From contig NZ_JANFQP010000001.1 in the NCBI RefSeq assembly GCF_024436175.1, positions 62,001-126,000 on the forward strand: 64,000 nt of DNA, in the 5' to 3' direction. A program made the position numbers and the translations under genes. The notes below the pieces were generated by a model. That model was given only the letters and a program-made list of their open reading frames with translations. It searched no databases and had not been told where the DNA came from. Numbering within the stretch: position 1 is the stretch's first letter; each line of letters starts with the position of its first letter. Of the stretch, positions 1 to 8,607 are shown one piece after another. Source of the stretch: Kaistella montana (GTDB taxonomy: Bacteria; Bacteroidota; Bacteroidia; Flavobacteriales; Weeksellaceae).

Positions 1-851
1 GCATATTCGCCACTTACATTATAAACCGCAATGGGTAAATCGATGGTTTCGCGAACTTTGGCAACGATGTCGAGATAAGGCATTCCTGGTTTGATCATGA
101 TGATATCCGCGCCTTCCGAAATGTCTTTCATCACTTCATCCAACGCTTCTCGGGAATTATGGAAATCCATTTGGTAGGTTTTTTTGTCTTTCGGAATGTC
201 ATTATTTTCTTTCGGCGCCGAATCTAAAGCACTTCGGAATGGTCCGTAAAACGAACTTGCATATTTCGCAGCGTAACTTAAAATTCCTACATCGGTGAAG
301 CCACCTTCTTCCAAACCGGTTCTAATTGCGGCAACGCGACCGTCCATCATATCACTTGGAGCCAAAATATCAGCGCCGGCTGCAGCTAGCGAAACCGACA
401 TTTTCACCAAGGCTTCGTTGGTAGCATCATTATCAATTTTTCCATTGGCGATAATTCCGTCGTGGCCATAAATAGAGTAGGGATCTAAGGCTACATCGGG
501 CATCACAACCATTCCCGGAACAGCGTCTTTAATGGCTTTAATGGCATTTTGCATCAATCCGTTTTCGTTCCAAGATTCGGTTCCTTTGTTATCTTTTAGG
601 TTTTCGGAAACTTTCATGTAAAGATTTACACCTTTTACACCTAATGAATATAATTCCTGACATTCTTTTACGGTTAAATCCAAAGTTCTTCGGAAAATTC
701 CGGGCATCGAGGAGATAGATTCTTGCTTATTTTCACCTTCCATTACGAAGATTGGCATAACCAAATCATTGGTGGTTAAAACGGTTTGTTGTACTAAAGC
801 TCTGATAGAAGCATTGATGCGCAATCTTCTATTTCTGGAGTATATAATCAT
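1..851 (-). CDS. hemB: Porphobilinogen synthase (delta-aminolevulinate dehydratase), 3' end cut by window edge
   Basis: Condenses two 5-aminolevulinate molecules to porphobilinogen in cytosolic haem biosynthesis. The ATG is at 849-851 on the minus strand; 283 codons are visible and the last ~45 residues lie outside the window. Both Schiff-base lysines can be seen: K196 in the AAKYASSFYGPF context and K254 in MIKPG. The metal-site segment near residues 119-132 reads DVALDPYSIYGHDG, so aspartate/alanine stand where zinc-type enzymes have cysteines. By family knowledge that is the magnesium/plant-like type. A TAnnTTTG box on the minus strand (881-888) lies 29 bases ahead of the start. It is divergent from the small T9SS gene. 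Identification is secure. Confidence 0.96.
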   Translation of the reverse strand, partial: MIIYSRNRRLRINASIRALVQQTVLTTNDLVMPIFVMEGENKQESISSMPGIFRRTLDLTVKECQELYSLGVKGVNLYMKVSENLKDNKGTESWNENGLMQNAIKAIKDAVPGMVVMPDVALDPYSIYGHDGIIANGKIDNDATNEALVKMSVSLAAAGADILAPSDMMDGRVAAIRTGLEEGGFTDVGILSYAAKYASSFYGPFRSALDSAPKENNDIPKDKKTYQMDFHNSREALDEVMKDISEGADIIMIKPGMPYLDIVAKVRETIDLPIAVYNVSGEY

Positions 852-880
852 TTTTGGAATGGTATTTGAGTTATGTCCTG

Positions 881-888
881 CAAATTTA
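881..888 (-). promoter_or_regulatory. -7 promoter element of hemB
   Basis: Minus strand reads TAAATTTG, matching the Bacteroidetes -7 consensus TAnnTTTG, 29 bases before the hemB ATG. No convincing -33 TTTG is seen at the right spacing. Confidence 0.5.
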
Positions 889-933
889 ATTATAGTTTTA
901 TTAAAAAACTATGGTAAATAAATTTCAATTTCT

Positions 934-941
934 TAGATTTG
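934..941 (+). promoter_or_regulatory. -7 promoter element of the small T9SS-sorted protein gene
   Basis: TAGATTTG fits TAnnTTTG. It lies downstream of the first in-frame ATG (911), so transcription from it could only serve the GTG start at 974. That supports the shorter reading frame. Confidence 0.4.
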
Positions 942-973
942 TAAGGATATCCATAAATATAAAGTTCTATAAG

Positions 974-1330
974 GTGAAAAAATTATTATTTTCTTTAATC
1001 TTTATAAGTAGTTTAACAATTTTTTCGAAAAAAATTTCTGCGCAAAGTTTTGCTAGAGAGCCGATTGCAACATCTCAGAAATCTGATGAAGGAGTGTTGG
1101 TTGCGTATCCTAATCCGGCCAAAGATTTTATTATTGTTAAATCAAGAGATAATGATTTAAAAATTAAATCGGTCACTTTTTATTCTATTTTAGGAATGCA
1201 AGTGGCAGAATATGCGGTAAATATGTATTCCGGTGAAATTCGGTTGGATAAACTGAAACCTGGAAAGTATCTGATGCGATACACGATGAGCGACAATACT
1301 CAAAAGGTGACTCAAATTGTAAAACAATAA
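974..1330 (+). CDS. Minimal secreted protein consisting almost only of a T9SS type A sorting domain
   Basis: From the GTG at 974 the protein is 118 residues: a signal peptide of about 23 residues (KKLLFSLIFISSLTIF, then a cleavage-like ISAQ|S), a short linker, and a ~75-residue C-terminal T9SS sorting domain. Recognisable sorting-domain features are the VAYPNPA motif, the alternating beta-strand pattern, LKPGKYLMRY, and the basic end (QIVKQ). No cargo domain lies between signal and sorting domain. An upstream in-frame ATG at 911 would add 21 residues before the signal peptide. I prefer 974 because the signal peptide then starts at the N-terminus and a -7 box lies at 934-941. By family, it should cross the outer membrane through the Por/Gld machinery. 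Its role is unknown. Confidence 0.8.
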   Translation: MKKLLFSLIFISSLTIFSKKISAQSFAREPIATSQKSDEGVLVAYPNPAKDFIIVKSRDNDLKIKSVTFYSILGMQVAEYAVNMYSGEIRLDKLKPGKYLMRYTMSDNTQKVTQIVKQ

Positions 1331-1336
1331 ACTCTT

Positions 1337-1367
1337 AATCCTTGATTTTTTCAAGGATTTTTTTTTA
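1337..1367 (+). terminator. Rho-independent terminator after the T9SS mini-protein
   Basis: AATCCTTGA and TCAAGGATT form a 9-bp stem with a T-rich loop, followed by a run of T, seven bases after the stop codon. Confidence 0.8.
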
Positions 1368-1418
1368 AATAATGGTTTTTGAAGGGTTCGGCTAAGAGTT
1401 TACTGTAAAAAAAATCAG

Positions 1419-1426
1419 TAATTTTG
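1419..1426 (+). promoter_or_regulatory. -7 promoter element directly before ndh
   Basis: TAATTTTG matches TAnnTTTG and ends four bases before the ATG at 1431. The transcript would then begin at or very near the start codon (leaderless). Confidence 0.55.
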
Positions 1427-1430
1427 TCTC

Positions 1431-2693
1431 ATGGAAACCAGGGAGAAAATTATAGTTATCGGCGGTGGTTTTGCAGGTCTTCAGCTTGCTAAAACGCTAA
1501 ATAATAAACGAAAAAAAGTGATTGTTATCGATAAGGTAAACCATCACATGTTTCAACCTCTTTTTTACCAAGTTGCTTGCGGACGTATCGAACCGAGCAA
1601 TATTTCTTTCCCTTTTCGAAAAATTTTCCAGCGCTCCAGAAATATTCAGTATCGGATGATTGAGGTGCAGAAAATTCTCCCAGATCAAAATAAAATCATT
1701 ACTTCCGAAGCCGAATTTACTTACGACAAACTCGTTATTGCAACAGGTTGTAAAACCAATTTTTTCGGAAATTCCAAGATGGAAAGCCTCACTTTTGGGA
1801 TGAAAAACACTCAGGAAGCAATCGCAATTCGTAATCATATCTTGCTCACTTTTGAGAAATTAATTATTGAAAAAAAACGAAGCGACGATGGAAATTGGAA
1901 CATCGTTATCGTAGGAAGTGGACCGACAGGGGTGGAACTTGCAGGTGCTTTTGCAGAAATGAAAAAAGAAATTCTGCCAAGAGATTACCCGAACATGAAT
2001 TTTGCTAATCTGAATATCATTTTGGTGAGTTCTACAGATACCCCTTTGAGCGTGATGAGCGAAGATGCACAGAAGATGTCGGAGAAATATCTTCAGGAAT
2101 TGGGCGTGGATTTTATGAGTGGGGAAAGAGTTGTCGATTACGACGGAGACCGCGTTTTCTTAGAAAGTGGTAAAGAAATTCCCGCTAATAATGTGATTTG
2201 GGCAGCGGGCGTTACCGGAAATGTGATTGAAGGTTTAAATCCCGAAATCATGGTTAGGAATCGTTACAAAACCGATCGTTTCAATCGTGTTCAAGGGTAT
2301 AAAAATATTTTTGCAATTGGTGATATCGCTTATATGGAAACTCCACTTTATCCTCAAGGTCATCCTCAAGTAGCGAATGTTGCCATTCATCAAGGGAAAA
2401 ATTTAGGAAAAAACTTTCTCCAAAAATCGGAAAACGAGTGGGTTGAATATGAATATAAAGATCAGGGAAGTATGGCGACCATTGGGAAACACCGCGCTGT
2501 AGTGGATTTGCCGAAATTTAAATTTCAGGGCTTTTTTGCTTGGTACTTTTGGATGTTTTTACATTTGATGCTCATTCTTTCGGTGCGAAATAAACTGGCG
2601 GTTTTCTTCAATTGGATGTGGAGTTATGTCAACAAAGATTCCTCGCTGCGCCTCATCATCATCCCCAACAAAAAGAATAATACAGAACAATGA
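1431..2693 (+). CDS. ndh: Type II NADH dehydrogenase (NDH-2-like FAD oxidoreductase)
   Basis: Single-subunit, non-proton-pumping NADH:quinone oxidoreductase on the cytoplasmic face of the inner membrane. At 420 residues it has the usual length. The FAD-binding Rossmann motif GGGFAG is at 11-16, a QPLFYQVA segment typical of NDH-2 at 42-49, the NAD(P)-binding motif VGSGPTG at 161-167, and the second FAD motif IFAIGD at 293-298. A hydrophobic/aromatic region near 365-400 probably anchors the protein to the membrane. The stop codon overlaps the trmD start by four bases (ATGA), so the two are translationally coupled. A related NAD(P)/FAD oxidoreductase with another acceptor cannot be excluded. 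Confidence 0.88.
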   Translation: METREKIIVIGGGFAGLQLAKTLNNKRKKVIVIDKVNHHMFQPLFYQVACGRIEPSNISFPFRKIFQRSRNIQYRMIEVQKILPDQNKIITSEAEFTYDKLVIATGCKTNFFGNSKMESLTFGMKNTQEAIAIRNHILLTFEKLIIEKKRSDDGNWNIVIVGSGPTGVELAGAFAEMKKEILPRDYPNMNFANLNIILVSSTDTPLSVMSEDAQKMSEKYLQELGVDFMSGERVVDYDGDRVFLESGKEIPANNVIWAAGVTGNVIEGLNPEIMVRNRYKTDRFNRVQGYKNIFAIGDIAYMETPLYPQGHPQVANVAIHQGKNLGKNFLQKSENEWVEYEYKDQGSMATIGKHRAVVDLPKFKFQGFFAWYFWMFLHLMLILSVRNKLAVFFNWMWSYVNKDSSLRLIIIPNKKNNTEQ

Positions 2694-3364
2694 GAATCGA
2701 TATAATAAGTGTTTTACCGGAATTGATGGAAAGTCCGTTCCGAACGTCTATCCTGAAACGTGCAATGGATAAAGGATTGGCAGAAGTTCATTTTCATAAT
2801 TTACGCGATTTCGGTTTGGGAAAACATCGCCAAGTTGATGATGAACCTTACGGAGGTGGCGCCGGAATGGTGATGATGATTGAACCTTTGGATCAATGTA
2901 TCTCAGAATTAAAGGCTCAAAGAAATTACGATGAGGTAATCTATCTCACGCCGGATGGGGAAACTTTAAACCAAAAAATTGCCAATTCATTATCGATTAA
3001 GAAGAACCTAATTTTTCTTTGTGGTCATTACAAAGGAATTGATCAGCGCGTTCGGGAATTGCATATTACCAAAGAAATTTCCATTGGCGATTATGTGTTG
3101 ACAGGAGGCGAATTGGCAGCTTGTGTTTTGGCCGATAGCGTGATACGACTTCTTCCGGGAGTTTTAAATGATGAGCAAAGCGCTCTTACAGACAGTTTCC
3201 AAGACAATCTTCTCTCACCACCAATTTATACAAGACCTTCGGAATACAAAGGATTGAAAGTTCCGGAAATTTTAATGAGCGGCAATTCCAAAAAAATTGA
3301 AGAATGGCTTCATGAAGAAGCGGTAAAAATCACTCAGGAAAAAAGACCCGACTTATTGGATTAA
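2690..3364 (+). CDS. trmD: tRNA (guanine-N1-)-methyltransferase TrmD
   Basis: Methylates G37 of tRNAs with G36 using S-adenosylmethionine, preventing +1 frameshifting. The 224 residues carry the trefoil-knot SPOUT signatures: YGGGAGM (54-60), LCGHYKGID (110-118) and [11 protein letters not shown] (131-141). D168 in the TDSF segment matches the catalytic aspartate position. The ATG lies inside the end of ndh (four-base overlap). In many bacteria trmD follows rpsP-rimM. Here it is about 10 kb away from rpsP-rimM and coupled to a respiratory gene instead. Confidence 0.96.
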   Translation: MRIDIISVLPELMESPFRTSILKRAMDKGLAEVHFHNLRDFGLGKHRQVDDEPYGGGAGMVMMIEPLDQCISELKAQRNYDEVIYLTPDGETLNQKIANSLSIKKNLIFLCGHYKGIDQRVRELHITKEISIGDYVLTGGELAACVLADSVIRLLPGVLNDEQSALTDSFQDNLLSPPIYTRPSEYKGLKVPEILMSGNSKKIEEWLHEEAVKITQEKRPDLLD

Positions 3365-3431
3365 AATGAATCATAATTAATTATTTTTCCTAAATTTACA
3401 ATACAATAAAAACAGAAAGACAAATTTGTAG

Positions 3432-4382
3432 ATGATAAATATGGATGCTAAAGAGTTGATCGCTTTTTATAATGTAGAAAATTTGTTTTCTCCAGATCCG
3501 CCTCAGGTTCATAAGTTAGATCCAACCTTATCTGGTCTTAGAAACTGGGATGAGCGACGATATCAAAACAAGCTTTTCAAGATTGCTCACGTTTTTCAAC
3601 TCATTCAAGAAGCTGAAAACACCCTGCCTTTTCTTATTGGACTCTCAGAAATTCAAGGTCAAAAACCTTTGGAAGATTTAATCGCCATGGAACCTTTCAA
3701 CTCAAATTTCGGAGTTGTGCATTACGATTCTATGGATGAAAGAGGAGTGGATGTAGCGTTACTTTATGACAAAAGCAAGGTGGAAATTATTTCTTCTGAA
3801 CCTATAACTTATTTCTTTGAAATCGAGGACAATAATCCCGCAAACTATGATACAACAAGAGATGTATTGTTTTGCAAGGTGAAATATTTAGGAGAAATTA
3901 TCAATCTTTTTGTCCTTCATCTTCCGTCAAAAAGAGAAAAAGATGTCAATAAACCTAAGCGCGATTATATCATGAATGATGTGCGGCAGAAGGTTTCGGA
4001 TATTATTTCCGAGAAAAAAGAAGCAGTGATCATCTGCGGAGATTTCAATGAAAATCCTACTGATGATAATTTAATAAAACTGCAATATGATTATAATTCC
4101 GAAAAAATAATGACGAACCCTTATCTGGATTTATACCAAAATCAAAATTTTTCAACATACCATTACAAAGATGGCTTGCTTTTTGACCAGATAATTTTTT
4201 CCCCTCAGTTTTTTGCTACAGATTTTCCTTTAAAGTTTGCTGCTGCGAAGGTTTTCAATCATATAAAACTGAGTAATTATGATAAGAAATTTGCAGGAAG
4301 GCCTTTTCGCACTTATGCAGGCACAAGATATTTAGGAGGATACAGCGACCATTTTCCGGTGATTGTAGAATTTAAAAAATAA
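3432..4382 (+). CDS. Endonuclease/exonuclease/phosphatase (EEP) family protein
   Basis: 316 residues from ATG 3432; the alternative ATG at 3441 (MDAKEL) is equally plausible. EEP-fold landmarks run in order: FYNVENLF at the N-terminus, the metal-binding glutamate in LSEIQG, the GDFNENP segment (aspartate/asparagine of the active site), and the C-terminal SDHFPV motif with the general-base histidine. No signal peptide is visible, so it should be cytoplasmic. The substrate (DNA, phosphoester or lipid) cannot be told from sequence. It stands alone between trmD and an Lrp-type regulator. Confidence 0.82.
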   Translation: MINMDAKELIAFYNVENLFSPDPPQVHKLDPTLSGLRNWDERRYQNKLFKIAHVFQLIQEAENTLPFLIGLSEIQGQKPLEDLIAMEPFNSNFGVVHYDSMDERGVDVALLYDKSKVEIISSEPITYFFEIEDNNPANYDTTRDVLFCKVKYLGEIINLFVLHLPSKREKDVNKPKRDYIMNDVRQKVSDIISEKKEAVIICGDFNENPTDDNLIKLQYDYNSEKIMTNPYLDLYQNQNFSTYHYKDGLLFDQIIFSPQFFATDFPLKFAAAKVFNHIKLSNYDKKFAGRPFRTYAGTRYLGGYSDHFPVIVEFKK

Positions 4383-4407
4383 TAATATAAAAGACGACTA
4401 ATAAAAA

Positions 4408-4878
4408 ATGAAAAGCGCAGTAGAGACAGGTTATCATTTGGATTCGGTGGATAAAGAAATCATCTATATGTTGATGGATAATGCTAAAACTTCTTTATCA
4501 CATATCTCCAAAAATGTAGGTATTTCGACCACCGCTGTTCACCAAAGAATAAAAAAACTGGAACAGGCGGGAGTTATCGAAAACTCAATTTCCTTTCTTA
4601 ATCCTAGAAAAATTGGTTATAAAGTAGTTTCATATATCGGGGTTTTCTTGGATCAACCAAGTCATTATCACGATGCAGTAAAAGCACTGAAAGAGGTAAA
4701 TGAAGTGGTAGAAGCTCATTACACCACTGGGAATTATACTATTTTCCTTAAAGTTCTTTGCAGAGATAATGATCATTTGATGGAAATTCTTAACAAATTA
4801 CAAAAACTGAAAGGAGTAACAAGAACTGAAACTTTCATATCTTTGGAACAAAGTATTAACCGACAACTGAAAGTGTAA
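4408..4878 (+). CDS. Lrp/AsnC family transcriptional regulator
   Basis: 156 residues with the family's two parts: an N-terminal winged helix-turn-helix (about 13-60, with ISKNVGISTTAVHQRIKKLE as recognition unit) and a C-terminal ligand-binding/oligomerisation domain (about 75-150). Such proteins usually sense amino acids or related metabolites and form octamers. The stop codon shares one base with the deoC start (TAATG), so the pair is one operon. Whether it controls deoC or itself is an inference from position. Effector unknown. Confidence 0.9.
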   Translation: MKSAVETGYHLDSVDKEIIYMLMDNAKTSLSHISKNVGISTTAVHQRIKKLEQAGVIENSISFLNPRKIGYKVVSYIGVFLDQPSHYHDAVKALKEVNEVVEAHYTTGNYTIFLKVLCRDNDHLMEILNKLQKLKGVTRTETFISLEQSINRQLKV

Positions 4879-5621
4879 TGAAAATTAATAATTACTTAGA
4901 TTCTACTTATCTTAAAACACCACAACAATCGGGGTTAACAGAAGAAGAAACCAAAGAAAAAGTTGACGAACTCACCCGAGAAGCGATCGATAATCAGTTT
5001 TTTGAAGTGATGATTCGCCCGAATTTTGTGAAAGAAATCAAAGAATATTTGCTTAAAAATAATTCCGATGTGAAAGTCGGAACCGTGATTGGATTTCATG
5101 AAGGAACCGCAACTGTTGAAGAAAAATTATTCGAAGCACAACAAGCCATCAATGATGGAGTGGATGAATTGGATTTTGTAATCAATTTTGAAGCCTATAA
5201 AAAAGGAGATTTGGAAACTCCGAAACAAGAATTTTTGAAAGGTTCTCAACTTGCATTAGAAAACGGAAAAGTCGTAAAATGGATTATCGAAATCGCCGCT
5301 CTTACCGATGAACAAATTGTTGATATCACTAAAAATATCAGAATTTGGGCGGAAGATAACCTCAAAGAGGAAGATTTAAAAAACATTTTCGTGAAATCTT
5401 CCACCGGATTTTATCCTACAGAAAACGGAAAACCGAACGGAGCCACTTTTGAAGGAATCAAATTAATGCTTGAAAACGCAGGTTCTCTTTCCGTAAAAGC
5501 TGCAGGTGGAGTAAAAAGCCCCGAAGATGCAGAAAAGATGATTGCTTTGGGCGTGAAAAGAATCGGAACATCATCAGCAAAAGCTTTGGTATCCGACGAA
5601 GAAGCGCAAGGAGGATATTAA
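4878..5621 (+). CDS. deoC: Deoxyribose-phosphate aldolase
   Basis: Cleaves 2-deoxyribose-5-phosphate to glyceraldehyde-3-phosphate and acetaldehyde in deoxynucleoside salvage. The 247-residue TIM barrel shows the catalytic residues: D99 in DELDFVINF, Schiff-base K173 in FVKSSTGF, and K207 in VKAAGGVKSPEDA. It overlaps the preceding Lrp-type regulator by one base and is followed by a hairpin terminator at 5648-5674. No other deo genes are nearby. Confidence 0.95.
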   Translation: MKINNYLDSTYLKTPQQSGLTEEETKEKVDELTREAIDNQFFEVMIRPNFVKEIKEYLLKNNSDVKVGTVIGFHEGTATVEEKLFEAQQAINDGVDELDFVINFEAYKKGDLETPKQEFLKGSQLALENGKVVKWIIEIAALTDEQIVDITKNIRIWAEDNLKEEDLKNIFVKSSTGFYPTENGKPNGATFEGIKLMLENAGSLSVKAAGGVKSPEDAEKMIALGVKRIGTSSAKALVSDEEAQGGY

Positions 5622-5647
5622 TTCCAACTTTTATATAAAATTTCAAG

Positions 5648-5674
5648 AAATCGTGCCGAAGGTGCGATTTTTTG
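5648..5674 (+). terminator. Terminator of the lrp-deoC operon
   Basis: AAATCGTGCC pairs with GGTGCGATTT (10 bp, two G-U pairs) across a GAA loop, followed by TTTTTG. Confidence 0.75.
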
Positions 5675-5685
5675 TGTTTAAATCC

Positions 5686-5693
5686 TATTTTTG
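5686..5693 (+). promoter_or_regulatory. -7 promoter element before the GH25 gene
   Basis: TATTTTTG fits TAnnTTTG and ends six bases before the ATG at 5700. It overlaps the upstream in-frame TTG at 5691, arguing that the TTG is not the start. Confidence 0.5.
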
Positions 5694-5699
5694 CAAACC

Positions 5700-6563
5700 A
5701 TGGCAAAGAAACCCATCAAAAAAAAGACGACTCGAAAAATTCATAAGGCTAGAAAAAGACATTTTCTCTTGCGACGTGAGATTTTGCTCGTCATTTTGGC
5801 GGTAGCTCTCCTCGGAACTGGGTTTTATTTGAAACAAAAAATTGCATTTTATTATGCGGTGTATTTCAATAAATTCGAGCATAAAAAACTCTCCAATACC
5901 GAATTCGAAGAGCAGCGAATCAACAGAATTATGGAAGATTATGTTGATAAAACTTTTGGAATCGACATGTCGCATTACCAACGGAAAGAAGATATCAATT
6001 GGGACAGTTTAAGCATCGGAAACCGTTCAATTCCTATAAAATTTGTGATTTTAAGAGCAACGATGGGAAACCGAAGCGCCGATAAAAACTTTGATGAATT
6101 CTGGGCTCTTGCCAAAAAACACAATCTAATCCGTGGAGCTTATCATTTTTATCGTGCTGATGAAGATCCGGTGATGCAAGCCAATAATTTTTTAGAAAAC
6201 GCAAAACTCGAGGAAGGAGATTTGCCACCGATTTTGGATATTGAAAAAATTCCGCGCCGAAAATCCAACGAAAAACTCATCGAGGATTTGAAAATCTGGT
6301 GCCGAATCGTAGAAGAAAAATTCGGTGAGAAGCCTATTATTTACAGCTATTATCACTATCACAAAGACTTTTTGCAAGGTGAATTCGACGATTATCCATT
6401 GTGGTTGGCTAATTATAATGATGTTCCGCAGCCCACGCCGACTGGGGTTTGGGATTTTTGGCAATTTACCGAAAACGGAATCGTGTACGGTATCAATACC
6501 AAAATTGATTTGAATGTATATAACGGAAGTCTTTGGTCACTGAAAAGTTTAACTTTGGATTAG
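5700..6563 (+). CDS. Glycoside hydrolase family 25 (lysozyme-like) membrane-anchored protein
   Basis: From ATG 5700 the protein has 287 residues. A very basic N-terminus (KKPIKKKTTRKIHKARKR) is followed by one membrane helix (about 26-43), so it is probably a type II inner-membrane protein or uncleaved secreted enzyme with the catalytic domain in the periplasm. The domain (about 78-280) shows GH25 signatures: GIDMSHYQ, LRATMGN, GAYHFYR and the acidic pair in PPILDIEK. By family it cleaves the beta-1,4 bond between MurNAc and GlcNAc in peptidoglycan. A role in wall remodelling is inferred. It is preceded by its own promoter box and followed by a separate gene. Confidence 0.87.
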   Translation: MAKKPIKKKTTRKIHKARKRHFLLRREILLVILAVALLGTGFYLKQKIAFYYAVYFNKFEHKKLSNTEFEEQRINRIMEDYVDKTFGIDMSHYQRKEDINWDSLSIGNRSIPIKFVILRATMGNRSADKNFDEFWALAKKHNLIRGAYHFYRADEDPVMQANNFLENAKLEEGDLPPILDIEKIPRRKSNEKLIEDLKIWCRIVEEKFGEKPIIYSYYHYHKDFLQGEFDDYPLWLANYNDVPQPTPTGVWDFWQFTENGIVYGINTKIDLNVYNGSLWSLKSLTLD

Positions 6564-6687
6564 TTGTTTATTTCTTAAAAAGGGTGCTTTTTTTAATGAG
6601 TAATGATCGGTCAATATGAGGTTGCCCTTCTTACAACTATAGAAATGTGCCCAAAATTCAGTACTTTCGCAAAAATTCCTAATTCTG

Positions 6688-8577
6688 ATGAACTACGTTT
6701 CCGCTGAAAATTTAACTAAATCGTATGGTTTAAAAGTCCTATTTCAAGACATAACCTTCCATGTGAATGAAGGCGACAAAATCGCAATCGTGGCAAAAAA
6801 TGGCTCCGGAAAATCTACATTATTAAAGATTTTGATGGGCAAAGAAATCGCCGATTCCGGAAATGTGGTCATTAATAAAGATATTCAGGTGGTTTTGTTT
6901 GATCAGGAAATTGATTTTGAAGGCGATCTCAATGTGGAAGAATTCATGATGACGCTGGATTCTGCACCGATTTTGGCAGTGAAAAATTACCATCACGCGC
7001 TTCATACCGAAAATCCTGATGATATGGAAAAAGCTTTGGCTGAAATGGAAATCCATAAAGCTTGGGATTTGGAAAATGAAATGCGCCAAATTCTTTCTCA
7101 GCTAAAAATCACTGATTTGGAAGCGAAAATGAAAACGCTTTCCGGAGGTCAAATAAAAAGAGTTGCGCTCGCAAAACTTTTATTGGAAACCCGCGCCGAA
7201 CATCGCCACACCCTTTTGATCATGGACGAACCTACCAATCACCTCGATGTCGATATGGTGGAATGGCTGGAAAATTACCTTTCAAAAGCGATGGTAACGC
7301 TACTTTTGGTAACGCACGATCGTTATTTTTTGGATGCGGTTTGCGACACGATTTGGGAAATGGAAGACCGAAATTTGTATGTTCATAACGGAAGCTACGC
7401 GACTTATTTGGAAAACAAAATGATTCGCGAAGATAATTTGAATTCCACCATCGATAAAGCTAATAACCTTTACCGAAAGGAATTGGAATGGATGCGCCGC
7501 CAACCAAAAGCAAGAACTACAAAATCTAAATCAAGAATCGATTCCTTTTACGAAACCGAAAAAGTGGCAAAAACCGATACCAGAAAACAAAATCTGGAGC
7601 TGGATTTCGAAATGAAACGCCTTGGAAAGAAAATTCTTGAACTTAAAAACATCAATAAAAGTTTCGGTGAAAAGCTTTTGATTAGAGATTTTTCCTATCA
7701 ATTTCAGCGTGGTGAAAAAGTAGGAATTGTAGGGAAAAATGGAGCCGGAAAATCGACTTTACTTAATATTATTCAAGGCTTTGAACCTTATGACAAAGGC
7801 GAAATTGAAACTGGGGAAACCATAAAATTTGGATATTTTTCTCAAAAAGGTTTAAAATATAAAGAAGACGAACGCGTTATCGATTTCATCAAAGAAATTG
7901 GTGAAAATTTCCCTTTAGCCAACGGGAGAACTATTTCTGCATCGCAGTTTCTAAGGTTGTTTCTTTTTGATGATCAAACGCAATATTCGCCGATTTCCAA
8001 ACTTTCAGGTGGAGAAAAAAGACGACTTCATTTGATGTACGTTCTTTACCAAAATCCGAATTTCCTCATTTTTGATGAACCTACAAATGACCTTGATTTA
8101 CCAACTTTGACGGTTTTGGAGAATTTTCTGTTGAACTTTCAGGGTTCTTTGATCATCGTTTCGCACGACAGATATTTCATGGATCGTATTGTCGATCATG
8201 TTTTGGCATTTGAAGGCGATGGAATCATCAAAGATTTTGTAGGGAATTTCTCGGAATATCGTGAGAACAAAAGCCAAGAAAGCAGTAAAAACCAACCGGA
8301 AATCCAAAAAGATTCTGTAAAAAATGAAACTCCCGTTCCTGTAGTTTCTGCTGAAAAACCAGCTGCGATTAAAAGAAAATTATCTTTCAAAGAACAACGC
8401 GAATTGGAAATGATCGATAAAGAACTTCCGGTTTTGGAAAAAGAAAGGAATGTAATTCTGGAAAAACTGAATAATGAAACCGATTACGAAAAAATCTCGG
8501 TTTATTCGGCAGAATTGGAGCTTATTTCTGGTAAAATGGAAGAGATGGAAATGCGCTGGCTAGAATTACAAGACTAA
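6688..8577 (+). CDS. uup: ABC-F family ATPase, Uup-like
   Basis: Soluble twin-ATPase protein of 629 residues with no membrane segments. Domain 1: Walker A AKNGSGKS (36-43, alanine replacing the usual first glycine), LSGGQ (151-155), DEPTNHLD (180-187). A ~60-residue charged linker (about 240-310) follows, as in ribosome-binding ABC-F proteins. Domain 2: GKNGAGKS (349-356), LSGGE (439-443), and DEPTNDLDL (463-471); the last is characteristic of Uup. The C-terminal ~70 residues form a predicted coiled coil, also a Uup trait. By family it acts on ribosomes or branched DNA intermediates. A TACTTTCG sequence (6662-6669) may be a degenerate -7 box. Confidence 0.87.
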   Translation: MNYVSAENLTKSYGLKVLFQDITFHVNEGDKIAIVAKNGSGKSTLLKILMGKEIADSGNVVINKDIQVVLFDQEIDFEGDLNVEEFMMTLDSAPILAVKNYHHALHTENPDDMEKALAEMEIHKAWDLENEMRQILSQLKITDLEAKMKTLSGGQIKRVALAKLLLETRAEHRHTLLIMDEPTNHLDVDMVEWLENYLSKAMVTLLLVTHDRYFLDAVCDTIWEMEDRNLYVHNGSYATYLENKMIREDNLNSTIDKANNLYRKELEWMRRQPKARTTKSKSRIDSFYETEKVAKTDTRKQNLELDFEMKRLGKKILELKNINKSFGEKLLIRDFSYQFQRGEKVGIVGKNGAGKSTLLNIIQGFEPYDKGEIETGETIKFGYFSQKGLKYKEDERVIDFIKEIGENFPLANGRTISASQFLRLFLFDDQTQYSPISKLSGGEKRRLHLMYVLYQNPNFLIFDEPTNDLDLPTLTVLENFLLNFQGSLIIVSHDRYFMDRIVDHVLAFEGDGIIKDFVGNFSEYRENKSQESSKNQPEIQKDSVKNETPVPVVSAEKPAAIKRKLSFKEQRELEMIDKELPVLEKERNVILEKLNNETDYEKISVYSAELELISGKMEEMEMRWLELQD

Positions 8578-8607
8578 AAATATTTCTCACATAATCACTT
8601 TCTCAAT

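Noticed and set aside
911-973. ATG 911 as start of the T9SS mini-protein
   Set aside because: It would put 21 residues in front of the signal peptide, and a -7 box (934-941) lies downstream of it; GTG 974 fits better, though 911 is not fully excluded.
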